Below are positions 1-6,259 of a DNA stretch of 9,469 nt, in pieces; the first letter of the stretch is position 1, and every line of letters begins with the position of its first letter. Under the pieces are notes generated by a model. That model saw nothing but the letters and a program-made list of their open reading frames with translations. It was not told where the DNA came from and made no database searches. Both the position numbers and the translations under genes were made by a program. Origin of the DNA: Nanobdellota archaeon (GTDB lineage Archaea > Nanobdellota > Nanobdellia > Woesearchaeales > UBA12501); contig JAHJCS010000056.1 of the NCBI GenBank assembly GCA_018812465.1, positions 1 through 9,469 on the forward strand. The letters are read 5' to 3'.

Positions 1-1221
1 ATACAGCCCACCACAAACTCAGTGACAGCCAATGATGGAGACCACACTCTGAAAGTAAAGTGCAGTGAAGCAATAACATCTGTTCAGTTTAAGGTATTCA
101 CAGGCAATGATGATGATACCACAATATTCGATGACCTTAAAGGCAAGGGCTCAGGAGAGAGCATATTCGACTCATTGAATGACAAAAGCATTGTGCAGAA
201 GCTCTCCAGACAAGATGCTGAACAGCTTATGGTGAGCATACTTGACAACTTCGACTTCACAATAACAAGGATTGCTGAGAGGGTGGGCCAGTCATCAATA
301 CTCATGTTCAACATAAAGAACTCAATGCCTCTAAAGATAAATGATTTCTCTGTCACTCTTAAGATACCTAAGGATATTGCCAAGACATCTGATAGCATAA
401 GATCAGAGCAGGTCTATGAGGTTGTTGAGGCAGATCCTGTGCTGAGATTCCTTTTCAATGACCTTCTTGCAGGAGACACAGCTACTGTCAGGATGGTTGT
501 CAACAGCTCTGTTACACAGGAGATGCTTGACAGCATAGCAGTTGACACTGATGTTGATTTAGAGACCCTTCTTGCAAGACAGCGCGCAACAGACGAGGCC
601 CTAAAGATATCCAGGCTGTTTGAGGAGTATGAAAAGGATGGCCAGATATACACAAAGATAAGGATGAAAATAAACCCGAACAAGGAACTCAATGGCCTTT
701 CATTATATGAGAAGATCCCAAAATGCCTTGCAAAGCATATTGATGAGATAGAGATGGATGATGTAATAAGGCAGCAGATACAGATAATCAACCCAGACCC
801 TCTTGTGATGTGGCAGTTCGACAAGCTTGCTTCAGAAGAGGAGTTCTCTTATGAGGTCAAAGGAGTCCTGTCAGAGGACTGCAAGAAACAGCTCGCTGCA
901 TTAGGAATAGCTGACGAGCTTGGAATAGACCTTGATGGAACAAGCATGTGGAAGATAATACTTCCTCTGCTGTTGATACCCTTGATAGGTGCTCTTATCG
1001 TGTTTGTGGATAAGTTTGCTCCAAGAGGTAGGAAGCCAGGAATAAAACCAGAGTCAAAGCCAGCTAAGGATGTAAAGCCTTCAAATGAAGAGAAGAAATC
1101 AAAAGTAGAGAAAGCGCCTGAGAAAAAGGTCCCTTCACCCCCTCCAAAGAAGACCTTTGAGGAGAAGCTTGACAGCGAGATAGATGAAGTAACAAGGCAG
1201 CTTGAAGAGAGCTTGAAGTGA
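1..1221 (+). CDS. C-terminal part of a membrane-anchored surface protein with two repeated domains (partial)
   Basis: The reading frame is open from the first base, so the gene begins upstream; a GTG at 22 is in frame, but the protein reads straight through it. The visible part is 406 residues. Residues about 100-182 and 219-302 look like two copies of one beta-rich domain: both carry an IPK-(D/C)-(I/L)-AK motif, then a DPv-(L/M) motif, an F-(N/D)-x-L motif and an acidic strand. A single hydrophobic helix follows at about 316-336 (from MWKIILPLLLIP). The tail of about 70 residues is rich in Lys, Glu and Pro and ends in a helix with heptad-like spacing. This predicts domains outside the cell and the tail inside. 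I do not recognise a named family. It converges on the synthase gene with a 28-bp gap, so it is probably not part of the sugar operon, but it could be one of the surface proteins that is glycosylated. Confidence 0.8.
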   Translation: MQPTTNSVTANDGDHTLKVKCSEAITSVQFKVFTGNDDDTTIFDDLKGKGSGESIFDSLNDKSIVQKLSRQDAEQLMVSILDNFDFTITRIAERVGQSSILMFNIKNSMPLKINDFSVTLKIPKDIAKTSDSIRSEQVYEVVEADPVLRFLFNDLLAGDTATVRMVVNSSVTQEMLDSIAVDTDVDLETLLARQRATDEALKISRLFEEYEKDGQIYTKIRMKINPNKELNGLSLYEKIPKCLAKHIDEIEMDDVIRQQIQIINPDPLVMWQFDKLASEEEFSYEVKGVLSEDCKKQLAALGIADELGIDLDGTSMWKIILPLLLIPLIGALIVFVDKFAPRGRKPGIKPESKPAKDVKPSNEEKKSKVEKAPEKKVPSPPPKKTFEEKLDSEIDEVTRQLEESLK

Positions 1222-1249
1222 TGTTATTTCTCAGAATTGTATAATCTTC

Positions 1250-2299
1250 TCAGAACTCAATATCTTCTTTCTTTATTGTCACATCCTCTGGGATGTCTCT
1301 TGCTGCCTTCTTTCCTGGCAGAAGATACCAGTATTTTGGGTGCAGGCCGTCAGCAGGGCTCTTTGTCGTGAGCATGTCCTGTGTTATGACTTCTCCCTTC
1401 TTGATGTGTCTTGTGGACACTACACTCTTTCCAAGCTTCATTCTTATTGGTTTCTCTGATTCATGTAGTACCTTATGCTCGTTTCCAAGAGCTTTCTCAA
1501 AAACCCTAAGATCCCTTCCAAGCTTGATTATTCCTGATGTCTCCAATGATGCAGCATGATCCCCTCCTTTCATTGTCCTGTCAAGAGTGAAGTGCCTTTC
1601 AATGACTGATGCTCCCATTGCAGCAGCAGCAAGGGATGTTGATATCCCAAGCTCATGGCCTGAGTAGCCTACAGGATACCCAAATTTCTTGAGTGTATTC
1701 ATGACATTCAGGTTTATCTCCTCAAACTTTGAAGGATAAGTTGATACACAGTGGAGAAGGATTATCTGCTTGTTCCATTTCTCTATATGTCTAATGGTTT
1801 CTTCTATCTCATCAAGCGTGCACATTCCTGTAGAAATCATTATAGGCTTGCCGAATTTGGCAACCTTCTCAAGAAGAGGATGATTAGTCATGTCTGCTGA
1901 ACCTATCTTGTGAAAGCTTACTCCAAGGTTGTCTATGAATTCTGCGCTCTCTTCATCCCATACACTGGCTGTGAACAATATTCCTTTGCTGTCACAGTAT
2001 TTCTTCAGCTCTTTATAATCCTCTTTGCTGAGCTCAAGAGCATCTCTGTGCTCTCCATAAGTCTTGCCAAAAGAATGAGGTCCTTCATATGGTTTCTCAA
2101 GGCCAGCTTTTGTGAGCATCTTCTTTGCGTTCCTCTTCTGGAACTTGATGCAGTCTGCACTTGCCACAACAGCAAGGTCAATGAGCTTCTTTGCTATCTC
2201 AATATCTCCTTGGTGGTTTATGCCTGCTTCTGCTATGAAGAATATGGGTTGGCCTGGACCTATTATCCTGTTTCCGATCTTGACTGTGTTCTCAACCAT
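1250..2299 (-). CDS. neuB: Nonulosonic acid (sialic-acid-type) synthase, NeuB/NANS family
   Basis: Condenses phosphoenolpyruvate with a mannose-type aldose to make a nine-carbon sugar acid. Seen, numbered from the start used here (349 residues): AEAGINHQGD at 23-32, KFQK at 52-55, GKTYGEH at 78-84, STGM at 156-159, LLHCVSTYP at 181-189, GYSGHE at 211-216 and ERHFTLD at 234-240. His215 and His236 match the metal-binding pair known in Neisseria NeuB. A SAF/antifreeze-like domain covers about 288-345. The AGLEKPY...GKTYGEHR stretch (65-85) resembles animal sialic-acid-9-phosphate synthases more than E. coli NeuB. The Arg essential in Neisseria NeuB (Arg314) is Ser314 here by local alignment. I chose the ATG at 2299 because a TATA box is centred 26 nt upstream; an in-frame ATG at 2308 would add three residues and would lie upstream of the predicted transcript start. 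The exact sugar made (Neu5Ac, KDN, legionaminate-like) cannot be read from the sequence. Confidence 0.93.
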   Translation of the reverse strand: MVENTVKIGNRIIGPGQPIFFIAEAGINHQGDIEIAKKLIDLAVVASADCIKFQKRNAKKMLTKAGLEKPYEGPHSFGKTYGEHRDALELSKEDYKELKKYCDSKGILFTASVWDEESAEFIDNLGVSFHKIGSADMTNHPLLEKVAKFGKPIMISTGMCTLDEIEETIRHIEKWNKQIILLHCVSTYPSKFEEINLNVMNTLKKFGYPVGYSGHELGISTSLAAAAMGASVIERHFTLDRTMKGGDHAASLETSGIIKLGRDLRVFEKALGNEHKVLHESEKPIRMKLGKSVVSTRHIKKGEVITQDMLTTKSPADGLHPKYWYLLPGKKAARDIPEDVTIKKEDIEF

Positions 2300-2321
2300 T
2301 TTCAACATTATACCCTTAATA

Positions 2322-2329
2322 TATATAAA
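2322..2329 (-). promoter_or_regulatory. TATA box of the synthase gene, leaderless spacing
   Basis: TTTATATA on the minus strand is centred 26 nt before the ATG at 2299. That is the archaeal distance from TATA box to transcription start, so the transcript would begin at or next to the start codon. Confidence 0.6.
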
Positions 2330-2382
2330 GTTTGTTTTAAAATCAGCTAAAATCTTATATTCTATTTATATTCGTTTAACCA

Positions 2383-2390
2383 TATATAAA
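2383..2390 (-). promoter_or_regulatory. Second TTTATATA box in the cupin-synthase gap
   Basis: An identical TTTATATA octamer lies 61 nt further upstream of the first box. If used, it would start transcription near 2361 and give the synthase mRNA a leader of about 60 nt. The whole gap 2309-2427 is A+T-rich, so chance TATA-like strings are expected. No gene is visible in this gap. Confidence 0.3.
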
Positions 2391-2427
2391 TATTCTGTTT
2401 TATACCTATTTCCGGCCTATAATCGCT

Positions 2428-2745
2428 TCAATAAACCTTTACAACAATATATTCTATGTTCTTGTTCTTTGCATCCATCCTATGTGGAGTCTTTCTTGGA
2501 ATGCTCACAATATCCCCTTTTTTCAGCAGTCTTGTCTTACCACCAGAAATCTTTTCTCCCCTATACTCTCCTGGGCATTTCCTGGTTTTCTTGACAATCC
2601 TTCCGCCAAGAGTAAGCCTTGCACTGCCTTTCAGAACAAAATAGATATCATCAGCTCTCTCATGCATCTCAGCCCTGTTGGCCTTATCTTTTATCTTAAC
2701 TTCTATTATCTCATAATTCTTTGTTTTTGGTTTCCCAATCATCAT
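2428..2745 (-). CDS. Small single-domain cupin protein
   Basis: 105 residues, the size of one cupin barrel. Cupin motif 1 is at about 28-40 (MHERADDIYFVLKG): His28 and Asp33 sit where the metal ligands His and Glu usually are, while the usual second His is Arg30. Motif 2 is at 77-88 (GDIVSIPRKTPH), with His88 as the likely ligand. Between them is a GEYRG...GGKTRLL segment. Cupins in sugar clusters include epimerases, isomerases and binding proteins; which applies here cannot be told. The gene begins 4 nt after the phosphatase stop, and the AAGTGA at the end of that gene can serve as its ribosome binding site, so the two are probably translated from one mRNA. It is the last gene of the five-gene run. 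A second in-frame ATG at 2742 is equally possible as the start. Confidence 0.85.
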   Translation of the reverse strand: MMIGKPKTKNYEIIEVKIKDKANRAEMHERADDIYFVLKGSARLTLGGRIVKKTRKCPGEYRGEKISGGKTRLLKKGDIVSIPRKTPHRMDAKNKNIEYIVVKVY

Positions 2746-2749
2746 ATTT

Positions 2750-3379
2750 TCACTTCTTGTAATGCTTCACATTTGTAGAATAATTCTTCTGCTGCCACTT
2801 CTTGAACTCAGCGCACTTCACTGGATCAAGTCTTAGCTCAACAGCCTTTTCCCATATTCCAAGAGAATCCATCATCATATCCATGCCTTCTCTCACAGCG
2901 CCTTCACCGCCTCTCTGTTCAGTCATATAATCAATCAGCCCAAGCTTTTTCATGTATATCTTAGACATCTCAGGAGCATTAGATGCTATTATCCTGATGC
3001 CAGAATTCTTCAAAAGAGGAATATCATTGATGTCATCTCCAAAGAATGCTATCTCTTCCTTTGATCCAATGCCATACTTCTTCTTTATTTCCTCAAGCAC
3101 CTCAAGCTTGTGGTCAACTCCAAGGTGTATCTCATTGAACCTCAGCTTCCTGAATCTCTTCTCAACCATATAGGTATCCTCTCCAGATATTATAGCGAAT
3201 ATGTACTGCTTCTGCTGGATATAACCAGCTATCCTCATAAGCTCGCACGCCTGTCCATCATAAGTATGGAAAACCTTGAATTCGTCTCCTTTCTCTGTGT
3301 AAGGCATTGTTCCCGGAGTGAATACTCCGTCAACATCAAATACAAGCAGCTTTATTTTGCTCAATCTTTTTTTGTCCAT
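2750..3379 (-). CDS. KdsC-like HAD phosphatase, probable nonulosonate-9-phosphate phosphatase
   Basis: Removes phosphate from a sugar-acid phosphate. Seen in 209 residues: catalytic DVDGVF at 15-20 (Asp15 nucleophile, Asp17 acid/base), SGE at 65-67 (motif II), Lys91 (motif III), GDDxxD at 114-119 (motif IV) and RGGEGAVRE at 156-164, the C-terminal signature of the KdsC (type C0, capless) group. KDO-8-phosphate phosphatases have ITGR at motif II. Here it is ISGED, with Glu67 and Lys78 placed like the Glu56/Lys67 pair described for the Bacteroides KDN-9-phosphate phosphatase BT1713 (from memory of that family). About 30 extra C-terminal residues follow the usual end. The start is well fixed: GGAGG lies 6 nt before the ATG. 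It overlaps the oxidoreductase gene by 19 nt. A role after the NeuB-type synthase is inferred. The alternative, KDO-8-phosphate phosphatase, is less likely because no KDO genes are present. Confidence 0.88.
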   Translation of the reverse strand: MDKKRLSKIKLLVFDVDGVFTPGTMPYTEKGDEFKVFHTYDGQACELMRIAGYIQQKQYIFAIISGEDTYMVEKRFRKLRFNEIHLGVDHKLEVLEEIKKKYGIGSKEEIAFFGDDINDIPLLKNSGIRIIASNAPEMSKIYMKKLGLIDYMTEQRGGEGAVREGMDMMMDSLGIWEKAVELRLDPVKCAEFKKWQQKNYSTNVKHYKK

Positions 3380-4374
3380 GATGCGCCTCCAATATCCACA
3401 AATCTTTCCTTCTCGCCTGATTCTTGCACTGCAAAAGCAATATTAAGGCTTTTCAGTCCCTCATCAAGATCTATTGGAGACTTGCCTTTTTTCAATGCTT
3501 CAATGAAACTTTTCATCTCTTCAACATACATATCATTCCTGTCCCATGAGCTGCCATCCCAAAAAAGTTTCTTTTTCTTTGATAAGTTCTCAAAGAACCA
3601 TAGCTTCTTGCTATGATAATCAAGCTCAATCTCCCCTTTCTCCCCGACTATCTGGCATGTCCTTTTATGATCCTGCATTATGATATTCATATTTATCTCT
3701 GCTATAAATCCATCATCATATCTCATAAGGATCTCGACATTATCTTCTGTGGATACCTTTAGGTTGCTTACTTTGCCCATCATAGCACATACCTTTGAAG
3801 GTATTCCTTTCATCCATATCATATAATCTATCTCATGTATCAATGAGAGCAGAGGCCCTCCACCCATCTCTTTCCTTGCGCTGTATCCTTTGCTGTAATC
3901 CTCTTCTGGATGCCAGTCTGGAAGATACTCACCGACCTGGGCTCTTGCCATATACAGCTTCCCCAGCTTGCCTGACTCTATCATCTCTTTCATCTTCTTT
4001 ATGCCTGGATGGAATCTCATATTGTATCCTACAAAAGCCACAAGCTTCTTCTTCTTGACAACCTGCCTGAGTTTTTCTATTCCATTTATCTTATGAGTCA
4101 TTGGTTTTTCAATGAAAAGATTGAATCCTTTCTCAGCAGCCTTCAGGCAGTATTCCATATGCATGCTTGTGGGATTTGTTATGAATACAGCATCATAACC
4201 ATGTGAAAACGCCTTTTCTGCATCTGTGAATGTTTTTATCTTCACTCCATCAAGCCCTTTCAGCGGCAGATTCCTTTGCCTTAATGAATATATCTCAGAA
4301 TCAGGAACTATCTTCGCAAGGTTCTTCGCATGTCTTATGCCTATTGAACCTAAGCCTATAATCAGGAATCTCAT
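3361..4374 (-). CDS. Gfo/Idh/MocA-family NAD(P)-dependent sugar oxidoreductase
   Basis: 337 residues, the usual family length. An N-terminal Rossmann fold carries GLGSIG at 7-12. EKP at 89-91 provides the conserved lysine near nicotinamide and substrate. The second domain holds GYNMRFHPG (116-124), VGEYLPDWHPEEDY (147-160) and GGG...HEIDY, with His180 and Asp183 in the usual catalytic places. The VGEYLPDWHP...ARKEMGGG pattern is one I associate with members near NeuB and cytidylyltransferase genes in surface-glycan loci. The enzyme probably oxidises or reduces a hydroxyl or keto group of the sugar acid or its precursor; substrate and direction are unknown. Its ATG overlaps the radical SAM stop as ATGA, which points to coupled translation. 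It is the third gene of the operon. Confidence 0.92.
   Translation of the reverse strand: MRFLIIGLGSIGIRHAKNLAKIVPDSEIYSLRQRNLPLKGLDGVKIKTFTDAEKAFSHGYDAVFITNPTSMHMEYCLKAAEKGFNLFIEKPMTHKINGIEKLRQVVKKKKLVAFVGYNMRFHPGIKKMKEMIESGKLGKLYMARAQVGEYLPDWHPEEDYSKGYSARKEMGGGPLLSLIHEIDYMIWMKGIPSKVCAMMGKVSNLKVSTEDNVEILMRYDDGFIAEINMNIIMQDHKRTCQIVGEKGEIELDYHSKKLWFFENLSKKKKLFWDGSSWDRNDMYVEEMKSFIEALKKGKSPIDLDEGLKSLNIAFAVQESGEKERFVDIGGASWTKKD
3386..3390 (-). promoter_or_regulatory. Strong ribosome binding site of the phosphatase gene
   Basis: GGAGG on the minus strand lies 6 nt before the ATG at 3379, inside the end of the oxidoreductase gene. It fixes the phosphatase start despite the 19-nt gene overlap. Confidence 0.75.
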
Positions 4375-5450
4375 CTTTTTCCACTCTTATTAGTATTCAA
4401 GAATTCTCCTATCATCTTCATATCACACCGCTCTGTGCACTTTAACCCAGGAGTAAGGTCAAAATGATCTTTTCTGAATCTTTCATATTTTGGGCCATTC
4501 CATATATCATACAATGTCTCTTTCTTAGCATCCCCTAGCACAATCTCATTATTATAATCTTCCATGCACATCACAACCTCTGCATTGGATTTTATTGTCA
4601 TGGACATCCAGGGGTGCTTGCATATCTCTGACCAGTGTATTGAGTTAGTGCCATGGAAGTCCTTCCTGTACCACTGCTGGTCCTCGCTCTTCATATAGAT
4701 ATAAACATCCTTTCCCTCAAAAGCCTTCTTCAGCTTTGCATACTCCTCTTTCTGGTTTGGCTTGTTTAGGTCAAGCATTGTTATTATTATTGTGGTCTTG
4801 TATCCTTTTTTCTTCTTTATATCAAGAAGCTCCAGTATCCTCTTGTAGCTTTCTGTGAAGTTTGATGCTTTGCCTCTTATTGACTTATGAGTCTCATCAT
4901 CAACGCTCTCTATAGAATATTTTATGTAGCTAAGTCCGCTCTCAAACATCTCAATAGTCTTCTTGATGTTGATATTTGCTGGATTACAGCTGAAATAAGA
5001 GCTGAATCCTTTCTGAGTAAGGATCCTGACAAACTCCCCCATATTAGGGTCAAGGAGAGGGTCTCCATATCCATGAAGCTGGATTACTTTAGGTATGATA
5101 TACAGGAAGAAATGGTTCTCGCTCATATCATCTTTGCCAATATTATATGTTTTCTGACAGAATTCCTCCCACTTCTTCCAGTTATCTTTTGTGAAAGGCT
5201 TTATCTGGTCAACAATCTTGATGAATGTCTCTTTGTCAAGGCTCTCAACAGATCTTGTCATCATGGTCGTCCTTGGGCACATCTTGCATTTCATATTGCA
5301 GGCATTGGTTGTCTCAATATTATAGATAACAGGATTCTTGTTCCTCATCTCCTCAAACTTATTCAAAAGAAACTCTTTTGTGAACTTCTCCCCTTTGTTT
5401 ATCTTTTTCTGGAATTCATATACTCTCATGTAAAAATCAATATCAAACAT
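4371..5450 (-). CDS. Radical SAM protein with a SPASM/twitch-like C-terminal cysteine domain
   Basis: 359 residues with the start used here. CxxxCxxC (Cys51, Cys55, Cys58) binds the 4Fe-4S cluster that cleaves S-adenosylmethionine. GDP at 129-131 matches the glycine-rich SAM-contact segment. About 35 extra residues (about 86-120) lie between the cluster loop and that segment, longer than in typical members. The C-terminal part has Cys277, Cys295, Cys338 and Cys342 in a pattern like a reduced SPASM or twitch domain (CKHPW...VVMC...DIWNG...CTERC), suggesting an auxiliary Fe-S cluster. The start was chosen at 5450: GGTGA lies 5 nt upstream and the overlap with the previous stop is only 8 nt, whereas the longer frame from 5486 would overlap by 44 nt with no such signal. 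The reaction is unknown. The operon suggests radical chemistry on a sugar or sugar nucleotide; peptide modification is the alternative. Confidence 0.9.
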   Translation of the reverse strand: MFDIDFYMRVYEFQKKINKGEKFTKEFLLNKFEEMRNKNPVIYNIETTNACNMKCKMCPRTTMMTRSVESLDKETFIKIVDQIKPFTKDNWKKWEEFCQKTYNIGKDDMSENHFFLYIIPKVIQLHGYGDPLLDPNMGEFVRILTQKGFSSYFSCNPANINIKKTIEMFESGLSYIKYSIESVDDETHKSIRGKASNFTESYKRILELLDIKKKKGYKTTIIITMLDLNKPNQKEEYAKLKKAFEGKDVYIYMKSEDQQWYRKDFHGTNSIHWSEICKHPWMSMTIKSNAEVVMCMEDYNNEIVLGDAKKETLYDIWNGPKYERFRKDHFDLTPGLKCTERCDMKMIGEFLNTNKSGKR

Positions 5451-6189
5451 TTCTGTCACCTTCTGATTTTCCTTTTTCTCTTTCATTCAGAGCAATCTCT
5501 GCTACCCTCAAGCTGGTGATTGAATCAATATCAACTGAGTACTTGTAATCCATATTATATCCGATTATATTATCTCCCGTCATCGAATGTTTCTTCATTA
5601 TAGTGTTATACCTTGCAATGTCTATCGCTCCATTCTGCCAAAAGACATCAGGGAGGTTCTGTCTAAGCCTGTTGTGTGCATCTTTTATTCCTTTATGTCT
5701 CATAAGGGGAACCATATACTTGCCTTCAATCTCCCACATTTTGAATGGATTCTCTTCAGGTATAGAGACTCCTCTTATTGAGTCAGCATTTTCATCATCA
5801 GCAAGAATTTTGATAGCTTCATCAATATGATCTGTTGTCCTTAATGGTGATGTTGGCCTGAGATGGATGATCAGATCAGGCTTGAATCCTTCATTCTCTT
5901 CAAGCCATTTGAGTGCATGCTCAAACACTGGCAGATCTTCGCTGTCATCTTTTGCAAGTTCATCCGGTCTTCTAAAAGGAACTTCAGCTCCATATTTCTT
6001 TGAGATCTCTGCTATCTCATCATTATCTGTAGAACATATCACTCTATCAACATACTTGGAATCCTTTGCTGCTTTGATTGACCAGTATATCAGGGGTTTT
6101 CCAGCTAATTCTATTATATTCTTCTTAGGAATGGCTTTACTGCCTCCTCTTGCAGTTATCAGCCCTAGAACCTTTTTATCCTTATACAT
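5443..6189 (-). CDS. neuA: CMP-nonulosonate cytidylyltransferase (NeuA/LegF/PseF type)
   Basis: Activates the sugar acid with CTP to give CMP-sugar plus pyrophosphate in the cytoplasm. 248 residues, the usual size. ARGGSKAIPKKN at 13-24 is the CTP-binding loop. Further motifs are GKPLI at 30-34, CSTD at 52-55, RRPDELAKD at 73-81, LRPTSPLR at 110-117, NGAIDI at 186-191 and VDID at 219-222, with Asp220 and Asp222 as probable metal ligands. These mark the sialic-acid/legionaminic/pseudaminic activating family rather than KDO cytidylyltransferases. It is the first gene of the run; AAGGTG lies 7 nt before the ATG and a TATA box sits upstream. An ATG four bases upstream is out of frame and stops at once. 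It ends in an 8-nt overlap with the radical SAM gene. The sugar specificity cannot be read from the motifs. Confidence 0.94.
   Translation of the reverse strand: MYKDKKVLGLITARGGSKAIPKKNIIELAGKPLIYWSIKAAKDSKYVDRVICSTDNDEIAEISKKYGAEVPFRRPDELAKDDSEDLPVFEHALKWLEENEGFKPDLIIHLRPTSPLRTTDHIDEAIKILADDENADSIRGVSIPEENPFKMWEIEGKYMVPLMRHKGIKDAHNRLRQNLPDVFWQNGAIDIARYNTIMKKHSMTGDNIIGYNMDYKYSVDIDSITSLRVAEIALNEREKGKSEGDRNV
5456..5460 (-). promoter_or_regulatory. Ribosome binding site that decides the radical SAM start
   Basis: GGTGA on the minus strand lies 5 nt before the ATG at 5450, inside the end of the cytidylyltransferase gene. It supports the shorter reading frame. Confidence 0.65.
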
Positions 6190-6196
6190 CCATCAG

Positions 6197-6202
6197 CACC
6201 TT
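6197..6202 (-). promoter_or_regulatory. Ribosome binding site of the cytidylyltransferase gene
   Basis: AAGGTG on the minus strand lies 7 nt before the ATG at 6189, in the 70-bp gap after the glycosyltransferase gene. Confidence 0.6.
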
Positions 6203-6223
6203 TTTATGCCCTTTATCTTGTGA

Positions 6224-6231
6224 TTTATATA
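6224..6231 (-). promoter_or_regulatory. TATA box of the five-gene sugar operon
   Basis: TATATAAA on the minus strand, preceded by an A-rich stretch that could be a BRE. A start about 25 nt downstream would fall near 6202, giving a leader of about 13 nt that just includes the AAGGTG site. Confidence 0.5.
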
Positions 6232-6259
6232 TTTTTCTGAAACCTGTTTATAATGTCTC

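Noticed and set aside
22..24. GTG at 22 as the true start of the membrane protein
   Set aside because: The frame is open and protein-like back to base 1, there is no ribosome site, and the first visible strand runs across this codon.
1228..1255. Two copies of TTCTCAGAA spaced 19 nt between the convergent genes
   Set aside because: Only nine bases each; the second overlaps the synthase stop codon and no further copies or pairing partners were found.
2750..3379. KDO-8-phosphate phosphatase (kdsC) as the phosphatase name
   Set aside because: The KdsC motif ITGR is replaced by ISGED with the Glu/Lys pair of nonulosonate-9-phosphate phosphatases, and the neighbours are NeuA/NeuB-type, not KDO genes.
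5451..5486. Twelve-residue extension of the radical SAM protein
   Set aside because: It needs a 44-nt overlap with the cytidylyltransferase gene and has no ribosome site; GGTGA fits the ATG at 5450.
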